From the NCBI GenBank assembly GCA_014649155.1, contig BMSM01000029.1:1-64000 (forward strand): 64,000 nucleotides of DNA, read 5' to 3'. Under the pieces are notes generated by a model that did no database searches, was not told the DNA's origin, and saw only the letters and a program-made list of their open reading frames with translations. The stretch's first letter is position 1. Every line of letters starts with the position of its first letter. Origin of the DNA: Streptomyces griseoviridis (lineage in GTDB: Bacteria > Actinomycetota > Actinomycetes > Streptomycetales > Streptomycetaceae). Shown here piece after piece: positions 58,845 to 64,000 of this stretch. A program made the position numbers and the translations under genes.

Positions 58845-60515
58845 GTGCGGCCGGTAGGCAGCAAGTACCTCCTGGAGGAGCCGCTCGGACGCGGTGCCAC
58901 CGGCACCGTCTGGCGAGCCCGTCAGAGGGAGACCGCGGGCGCCGAGGCGGCCGTGCCCGGACAGCCCGGCGAGACCGTCGCGATCAAGGTCCTCAAGGAG
59001 GAGCTGGCGAGCGACCCCGACATCGTGATGCGCTTCCTGCGGGAGCGCTCCGTCCTGCTCCGGCTCACCCACCCGAACATCGTCCGGGTCCGCGACCTGG
59101 TCGTCGAGGGCGAGCTGCTGGCGCTGGTCATGGACCTCGTCGACGGCCCCGACCTGCACCGCTACCTGCGCGAGAACGGCCCCTTCAGCCCGGTCGCCGC
59201 CGCCCTGCTGACCGCCCAGATCGCCGACGCGCTCGCCGCCAGCCACGCCGACGGCGTCGTCCACCGCGACCTCAAGCCGGCCAACGTGCTGCTGAGGCAG
59301 ACCGGCGGCGAGATGCACCCGATGCTCACCGACTTCGGCATCGCCCGCCTCGCCGACTCGCCCGGCCTCACCCGCACCCACGAGTTCGTCGGCACGCCCG
59401 CGTACGTCGCGCCGGAGTCCGCCGAGGGCCGCCCGCAGACCTCCGCCGTCGACATCTACGGCGCGGGCATCCTGCTGTACGAGCTGGTCACCGGCCGCCC
59501 GCCGTTCGCCGGCGGCTCCGCGCTGGAAGTCCTGCACCAGCACCTCAGCGCCGAGCCCCGCCGCCCGTCGACCGTCCCCGACCCGCTCTGGACGGTCATC
59601 GAGCGCTGCCTGCGCAAGAACCCCGACGAGCGCCCCAGTGCCGAGAACCTCGCCCGCGCCCTGCGCGTCGTCGCCGAGGGCATCGGCGTGCACGCGAACT
59701 CCGCGCAGATCGGCGCCGCCGAGGGCGTCGGCGCGCTGCTCGCCCCCGACCCGGCGCCCGCGCCCGTCCCCGACACCCCCGGCGCCGCCGACCCGACCCA
59801 GGTCCTCCCGCAGGGCCAGGCCGGCGCCTACGACCCCAACGCCGCGACCAGCGTCCTGCCGCACACCGGCACCCCGGCCGGCGCCGCCGACCCCACCGCC
59901 GTGCTCCCGCACACCGGCGGCCCGGCCGGCGCGCCCGATCCGACGGCCGTCATGCCGCCGGTTCCCCCGGGGGAGCCCGGCCAGGGAGCCGGACCGGACG
60001 ACCCGCACCCCTGGCAGAGCCAGCTCCGCGCCGCCCGCGACCGCAACGAGCAGACGCAGGTGCAGTACCTCGACCCGAACGAGGACCCGCTGCGCCGCCG
60101 CCCCCAGCGCCAGGTCGCCCGCCCCCAGGAGCCGCCCCGCCGGCAGCGGCCCCCGCAGGGCCACGCGGGGCAGCAGCCCCGGCAACCGCAGCAGCAGCCC
60201 CGGTACGCCACCCCGCAGCCGCCGCCCCCGCCGCAGCGGTACGCCCCGCCGCCGGCGCCCGAGCCGCAGCCGCCCCGGCGCGAGCCCCGGCCGCCCCGGC
60301 AGCGCAGCGCCAACCCGGTGCGCATCCCCGGTCTCGGCTGCCTCAAGGGCTGCCTGGTCACGATCGTCGTCCTGTTCGTGGCCGGCTGGCTGGTCTGGGA
60401 GCTGAGCCCGCTCCAGGAGTGGATCGGCACGGGCAAGGGTTACTGGGACCAGCTCACCACCTGGATCGGCGACGCCACCGACTGGGTCCAGGACCTCGGC
60501 GGCGGCTCCGCCTGA
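58845..60515 (+). CDS. pkaA: Serine/threonine protein kinase PkaA
   Basis: 556 residues from GTG with GGGAG upstream. The Hanks-type kinase domain (about 8–265) has GRGATGTVW at 15–23, ATP-anchoring Lys48 in VAIK, catalytic Asp142 in HRDLKPAN, Asp163 in DFG, and GTPAYVAPE. A long Pro/Gln/Arg-rich linker with AADPTQVLP/ADPTAVLPHTG-type repeats (about 300–480) follows, then one membrane helix (LVTIVVLFVAGWLVWEL) and a short outer tail. No PASTA repeats. Order with pkaB and prfB fits S. coelicolor PkaA. The neighbouring FHA protein is a candidate partner. Confidence 0.95.
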   Translation: MRPVGSKYLLEEPLGRGATGTVWRARQRETAGAEAAVPGQPGETVAIKVLKEELASDPDIVMRFLRERSVLLRLTHPNIVRVRDLVVEGELLALVMDLVDGPDLHRYLRENGPFSPVAAALLTAQIADALAASHADGVVHRDLKPANVLLRQTGGEMHPMLTDFGIARLADSPGLTRTHEFVGTPAYVAPESAEGRPQTSAVDIYGAGILLYELVTGRPPFAGGSALEVLHQHLSAEPRRPSTVPDPLWTVIERCLRKNPDERPSAENLARALRVVAEGIGVHANSAQIGAAEGVGALLAPDPAPAPVPDTPGAADPTQVLPQGQAGAYDPNAATSVLPHTGTPAGAADPTAVLPHTGGPAGAPDPTAVMPPVPPGEPGQGAGPDDPHPWQSQLRAARDRNEQTQVQYLDPNEDPLRRRPQRQVARPQEPPRRQRPPQGHAGQQPRQPQQQPRYATPQPPPPPQRYAPPPAPEPQPPRREPRPPRQRSANPVRIPGLGCLKGCLVTIVVLFVAGWLVWELSPLQEWIGTGKGYWDQLTTWIGDATDWVQDLGGGSA

Positions 60516-60519
60516 CCCG

Positions 60520-60551
60520 TCGCCCGCCCCGCCGGGCGACGGGGCGGGCGA
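60520..60551 (+). terminator. Hairpin after pkaA
   Basis: A perfect 12-bp inverted repeat (60520–60531 and 60540–60551) with an 8-nt loop directly after the pkaA stop is followed by TTTG. It probably terminates or attenuates transcription before pkaB. Confidence 0.75.
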
Positions 60552-60647
60552 TTTGTCGACTTCCCGTGGGTGATTTCCGCCTCGGAGGTGAAGGCCGGCT
60601 CCCCGGACGCGTAGCTTTGTCGGCAACACGCGTCGGTAGGAGCAGTC

Positions 60648-61940
60648 TTGGCACGGAAGATCGGCAGCCGGTACACCGCCCACCAGATCCTCGGTCGGGG
60701 CAGCGCCGGCACGGTGTGGCTGGGCGAGGGCCCCGAGGGACCCGTCGCGATCAAGCTGCTGCGCGAGGACCTCGCCTCCGACCAGGAGCTGGTGGGCCGC
60801 TTCGTCCAGGAGCGCACCGCCCTGCTCGGCCTGGAGCACCCGCACATCGTCACCGTCCGCGACCTGGTGGTCGACGGCAACGACCTCGCCCTCGTCATGG
60901 ACCTGGTCCGCGGCACCGACCTGCGCACCCGCCTGGACCGGGAGCGGCGGCTGCCGCCCGAGGCGGCGGTGGCGATCACCGCCGACGTCGCCGACGGACT
61001 GGCCGCCGCGCACGCCGCCGGGGTCGTCCACCGCGACGTCAAACCGGAGAACATCCTCCTCGACATGCGGGGCCCGCTCGGCCCCGGCGGCTCGCACCGC
61101 GCGCTGCTCACCGACTTCGGTGTGGCCAAGCTCATCGACACCCCGCGCCGCACCCGCGCCACGAAGATCATCGGCACCCCGGACTACCTCGCCCCGGAGA
61201 TCGTCGAGGGCCTGCCGCCGCGCGCCTCGGTCGACATCTACGCCCTCGCCACCGTCCTGTACGAGCTGCTGGCCGGGTTCACCCCGTTCGGCGGCGGCCA
61301 CCCCGGTGCCGTACTGCGCCGCCACGTCACCGAGACCGTCGTCCCGCTGCCCGGCATCCCGGACGAGCTGTGGCAGCTCCTCGTGCAGTGCCTGGCCAAG
61401 GCACCGGCCTCCCGGCTGCGCGCCTCCGAGCTGGGCGCCCGGCTGCGCGAGCTGCTGCCGCTGCTGGCCGGGATGCCGCCGCTCGACGTGGACGAGTCCG
61501 GCGGGGACCATCCCGATGACGAGAGCGCCGAAACCGCCGACGCCGCTTCCGGGGACGCCGCCGACCGCGGCGGCCGGGAGCCGTCCGCCGGGCCCGCCCG
61601 GGACGGGGCGGCGGGCCGGCGGCGCGGCGCGGTCCCGCTGGTGCCGGGGGCCAGGCCGGCCGGCTCCCACCGCGACACCCACACCTCCATGCGCGTCCCC
61701 GCCCCCGACGAGCTGGCCGGTCCCGCCCACGGCACCGCCCGCGCCCCCCGCGCCAGCGGCGCGCCCCGCCCCGGCTCGGCCCGCAACCGGGCCACCGCCC
61801 GGCGCCGCCGGATCGCGGTCGGCGCCGGCGCGGTCGCGCTGCTGGCGGCGATCGGCGTCGGTACCTGGCTGGCCACGGACGGTGACGACACCGGCATGGG
61901 CCCCCAGGACACGCGGAACTCGGCGCCGGACACCCCCTGA
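60648..61940 (+). CDS. pkaB: Serine/threonine protein kinase PkaB
   Basis: 430 residues from a TTG start with TAGGAG upstream. The kinase domain (about 9–265) has GRGSAGTVW at 16–24, Lys36 in VAIK, catalytic Asp130 in HRDVKPEN, DFGVAK and GTPDYLAPE. An acidic/Arg/Pro-rich linker and one membrane helix near the C-terminus (IAVGAGAVALLAAIGVGTWLA) leave a short outer tail. It has no PASTA repeats. It is a tandem paralogue of pkaA and the two probably act in the same pathway. Confidence 0.94.
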   Translation: MARKIGSRYTAHQILGRGSAGTVWLGEGPEGPVAIKLLREDLASDQELVGRFVQERTALLGLEHPHIVTVRDLVVDGNDLALVMDLVRGTDLRTRLDRERRLPPEAAVAITADVADGLAAAHAAGVVHRDVKPENILLDMRGPLGPGGSHRALLTDFGVAKLIDTPRRTRATKIIGTPDYLAPEIVEGLPPRASVDIYALATVLYELLAGFTPFGGGHPGAVLRRHVTETVVPLPGIPDELWQLLVQCLAKAPASRLRASELGARLRELLPLLAGMPPLDVDESGGDHPDDESAETADAASGDAADRGGREPSAGPARDGAAGRRRGAVPLVPGARPAGSHRDTHTSMRVPAPDELAGPAHGTARAPRASGAPRPGSARNRATARRRRIAVGAGAVALLAAIGVGTWLATDGDDTGMGPQDTRNSAPDTP

Positions 61941-61998
61941 GGCCGCCGCCCGCACGGTCCGGCGTGGGTCGCCCGGCGGAGCCGTTACGCTGGAGGGC

Positions 61999-63105
61999 GT
62001 GGCAGTCGTCGATGTATCCGAAGAGCTCAAGTCCCTCTCCTCGACCATGGAGTCGATCGAGGCCGTTCTGGACCTCGACAAGCTGAGGGCAGACATCGCC
62101 GTGCTCGAGGAGCAGGCGGCCGCGCCCTCCCTGTGGGACGACCCCGAGGCGGCGCAGAAGATCACCAGCAAGCTCTCCCACCTCCAGGCCGAGGTGCGGA
62201 AGGCGGAGGCGCTGCGCGGCCGGATCGACGACCTCGCCGTGCTCTTCGAGATGGCCGAGGAGGAGGACGACCCGGACACCCGCGCCGAGGCCGAGTCCGA
62301 GCTGACGGCCGTGAAGAAGGCGCTGGACGAGATGGAGGTCCGCACCCTCCTGTCCGGTGAGTACGACTCCCGGGAGGCGCTGGTCAACATCCGCGCCGAG
62401 GCCGGTGGCGTGGACGCCGCCGACTTCGCCGAGAAGCTCCAGCGGATGTACCTGCGCTGGGCCGAGCAGCGCGGCTACAAGACGGAGATCTACGAGACGT
62501 CGTACGCGGAGGAGGCCGGCATCAAGTCGACCACCTTCGCCGTGCAGGTGCCGTACGCCTACGGCACGCTCTCCGTCGAGCAGGGCACGCACCGGCTGGT
62601 CCGCATCTCGCCCTTCGACAACCAGGGGCGCCGGCAGACCTCCTTCGCGGGCGTCGAGGTGCTGCCCGTGGTCGAGCAGACCGACCACATCGAGATCGAC
62701 GAGTCCGAGCTGCGGGTGGACGTCTACCGGTCCTCCGGACCCGGCGGCCAGGGCGTCAACACCACGGACTCCGCGGTGCGCCTCACCCACCTCCCCACCG
62801 GCATCGTCGTCTCCTGCCAGAACGAGCGGTCGCAGATCCAGAACAAGGCGACCGCGATGAACGTCCTCCAGGCCAAGCTGCTGGAGCGGCGCCGCCAGGA
62901 GGAGCAGGCCAAGATGGACGCGCTCAAGGGCGACGGCGGCAACTCCTGGGGCAACCAGATGCGTTCGTACGTCCTGCACCCGTACCAGATGGTCAAGGAC
63001 CTGCGCACCGAGTACGAGGTGGGCAACCCGGAGGCCGTGTTCAACGGCGAGATCCAGGGCTTCCTGGAGGCCGGGATTCGCTGGCGCAAGCAGCAGGAGA
63101 AGTAG
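61999..63105 (+). CDS. prfB: Peptide chain release factor 2
   Basis: 368 residues from GTG. It releases the peptide at UGA and UAA stops: anticodon-like SPF at 204–206 and catalytic GGQ at 249–251 (SSGPGGQGVN). The reading frame is continuous, with no in-frame TGA or programmed frameshift like that in E. coli prfB, so the usual autoregulation is absent, as in other high-GC actinobacteria. GGAGGG precedes the start. It is followed by a strong terminator. Confidence 0.97.
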   Translation: MAVVDVSEELKSLSSTMESIEAVLDLDKLRADIAVLEEQAAAPSLWDDPEAAQKITSKLSHLQAEVRKAEALRGRIDDLAVLFEMAEEEDDPDTRAEAESELTAVKKALDEMEVRTLLSGEYDSREALVNIRAEAGGVDAADFAEKLQRMYLRWAEQRGYKTEIYETSYAEEAGIKSTTFAVQVPYAYGTLSVEQGTHRLVRISPFDNQGRRQTSFAGVEVLPVVEQTDHIEIDESELRVDVYRSSGPGGQGVNTTDSAVRLTHLPTGIVVSCQNERSQIQNKATAMNVLQAKLLERRRQEEQAKMDALKGDGGNSWGNQMRSYVLHPYQMVKDLRTEYEVGNPEAVFNGEIQGFLEAGIRWRKQQEK

Positions 63106-63416
63106 CCGCGGCGCATTCACGCCGCTTTGTCGACAAGGCAACTGACGCTTTCACGGCGTCAGTTGCCTTTTCCCTGTGGGTGATGTCCGGGTTTTACATC
63201 ACACTCACAGTCTTTGTATCCGGCATACGCCCCGTACCTGGACATCGCGTACGCAATGGCCTTGACGTTGCCTTTAAAAATGGGAAAGGTGATGCGCGGC
63301 ATGCGTGTTTCCGGGGCGCATGTGAACCGGGGGAACTTCACAGTGCAGCTACCTCCGTCGATCACGGCCCCGAACGCCGCCACCTTGACGATTCAGCTAC
63401 TGGGGGTAGCACACAT
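63106..63416. other. Intergenic region, prfB to LAETG surface protein
   Basis: This 311-bp gap holds the prfB terminator at 63135–63172 and then a markedly AT-richer stretch (63190–63290, including TTTAAAAATGGG), likely promoter sequence. GGGGGTAG precedes the ATG at 63417. Short open frames on both strands here have no protein-like features that I recognise. Confidence 0.45.
63135..63172 (+). terminator. Rho-independent terminator of prfB
   Basis: A perfect 14-bp inverted repeat, AAGGCAACTGACGC (63135–63148) against 63156–63169, with a 7-nt loop, running into TTTT. It is the strongest canonical terminator in the window, and the A/T ends of the stem make it potentially bidirectional. Confidence 0.92.
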
Positions 63417-64000
63417 ATGACCAAGAAGACACGGGTTCGTGTCGCGCGCATCGCAGCCGGCGCAGTGATCGCCGCGGGTGCCTCGCTGATGGTGACGGGC
63501 GTCGCGCAGGCCGACGACGAGAACCCCATCTGCGACATCGTCGTCACGCCGGACTGCGAGACCCCGGCGCCCAGCACGCCGCCGCCCACTCCGGAGAACC
63601 CGGCGCCCAGCACCCCGGAGAACCCGGCGCCGAGCACTCCCGAGAACCCGGCGCCCAGCACTCCCGAGAACCCGGCGCCCAGCACCCCGGAGAACCCGGC
63701 CCCGAGCAACCCGGTCGAGCCCACCGAGGACCCGTCCGACGGCACCGGCAACGGTGGCGGCAACGGGAACGGCAACGGCAACGGCGGTGGCAACGGCGGC
63801 CACACCGGTGGCGGCAACAACGCCAACCCCGACGGCGGCAGCAACAACAACGCCCCGCAGAACCAGGGCACCTCCGCGCTGACCGACACCGGCACGGACA
63901 CCGCCGCCCGGACCTCGGCGCAGGGCAACGGCGACGAGCTCGCCGAGACCGGTGCCGCCGAGACCACCTTCCTGGTCATCGGCGCCGCCACCATGATCGC
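63417..64000 (+). CDS. Secreted repeat protein with LAETG sortase motif (3' end outside window)
   Basis: At least 194 residues, cut by the window edge. The signal peptide MTKKTRVRVARIAAGAVIAAG… ends VAQA, and the mature part begins DDENPICDIVVTPDC with two cysteines. Five to six APSTPENP repeats (from about residue 52 to 100), a Gly/Asn-rich stretch and then GDELAETGAAETTFLVIGAATMI follow. LAxTG is the recognition motif of class E sortases in Streptomyces, followed as expected by a hydrophobic segment; the basic tail would lie outside the window. It is therefore probably linked covalently to the cell wall with the Pro-rich region as a stalk. Confidence 0.85.
   Translation, partial: MTKKTRVRVARIAAGAVIAAGASLMVTGVAQADDENPICDIVVTPDCETPAPSTPPPTPENPAPSTPENPAPSTPENPAPSTPENPAPSTPENPAPSNPVEPTEDPSDGTGNGGGNGNGNGNGGGNGGHTGGGNNANPDGGSNNNAPQNQGTSALTDTGTDTAARTSAQGNGDELAETGAAETTFLVIGAATMI

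Noticed and set aside
61999..63105. Programmed +1 frameshift in prfB
   Set aside because: The reading frame is continuous from GTG to stop with no in-frame TGA, so no recoding is needed.
63159..63420. Small open frames on both strands upstream of the LAETG protein
   Set aside because: The region is AT-rich promoter-like sequence. Neither frame has a good ribosome site or protein-like composition.

Overview
The window is high-GC actinobacterial chromosome, almost certainly Streptomyces. The evidence is very high GC content, frequent GTG starts, an mtrA–mtrB–lpqB operon, a 1,646-residue NAD-glutamate dehydrogenase, the paired kinases PkaA/PkaB next to prfB, and many TGA/ATG stop-start overlaps. 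From memory, the order mtrA…lpqB…hpf…secA…gdh…pkaA–pkaB–prfB matches the conserved core of the S. coelicolor chromosome. I could not align anything, so the species is left open.

Layout. 1–5833: a minus-strand operon of a membrane protein, DUF4129, DUF4350, MoxR AAA ATPase and DUF58 proteins, ending at terminators near the left edge. 5974–7933: methionine-salvage mtnA and a small zinc-ribbon-like protein, separated by a repetitive G-rich gap. 8051–14763: the MtrA/MtrB two-component system with lipoprotein LpqB, then a ComF-type phosphoribosyltransferase and long-form hibernation factor Hpf. 14968–23016: an orphan NarL-type regulator, a YcaQ-type DNA glycosylase, a GNAT acetyltransferase, secA, an Rv3235-like protein, a DUF6912 protein and a HAD-like protein. 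23491–28431: NAD-GDH.

28488–50657 is the most distinctive region: a cell-surface glycopolymer (teichoic-acid-like) locus. It encodes a TagG/TagH-type ABC exporter, four large proteins fusing a GT2 glycosyltransferase to a TagF-type CDP-glycerol glycerophosphotransferase-like domain, two further GT2 enzymes with long C-terminal regions, three polytopic GT-C-like membrane proteins, and a GalE epimerase. A TetR regulator sits beside a repeat-rich promoter region, and an Ohr/OhrR peroxide-defence cassette is embedded in the locus. Motif inspection suggests that the two halves of the fusion proteins have decayed in complementary ways: some keep GT2 motifs and lose TagF histidines, others do the reverse.

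50798–54412 is a sugar ABC importer operon (binding protein and two permeases, no ATPase). One permease carries a large extra domain. 54582–63105 holds an FHA–FtsK/SpoIIIE-type ATPase divergent from the Ser/Thr kinases PkaA and PkaB, a plausible phospho-signalling pair, and then prfB. The window ends inside a gene for a secreted, Pro/Asn/Gly-rich protein with an LAETG sortase-type motif.
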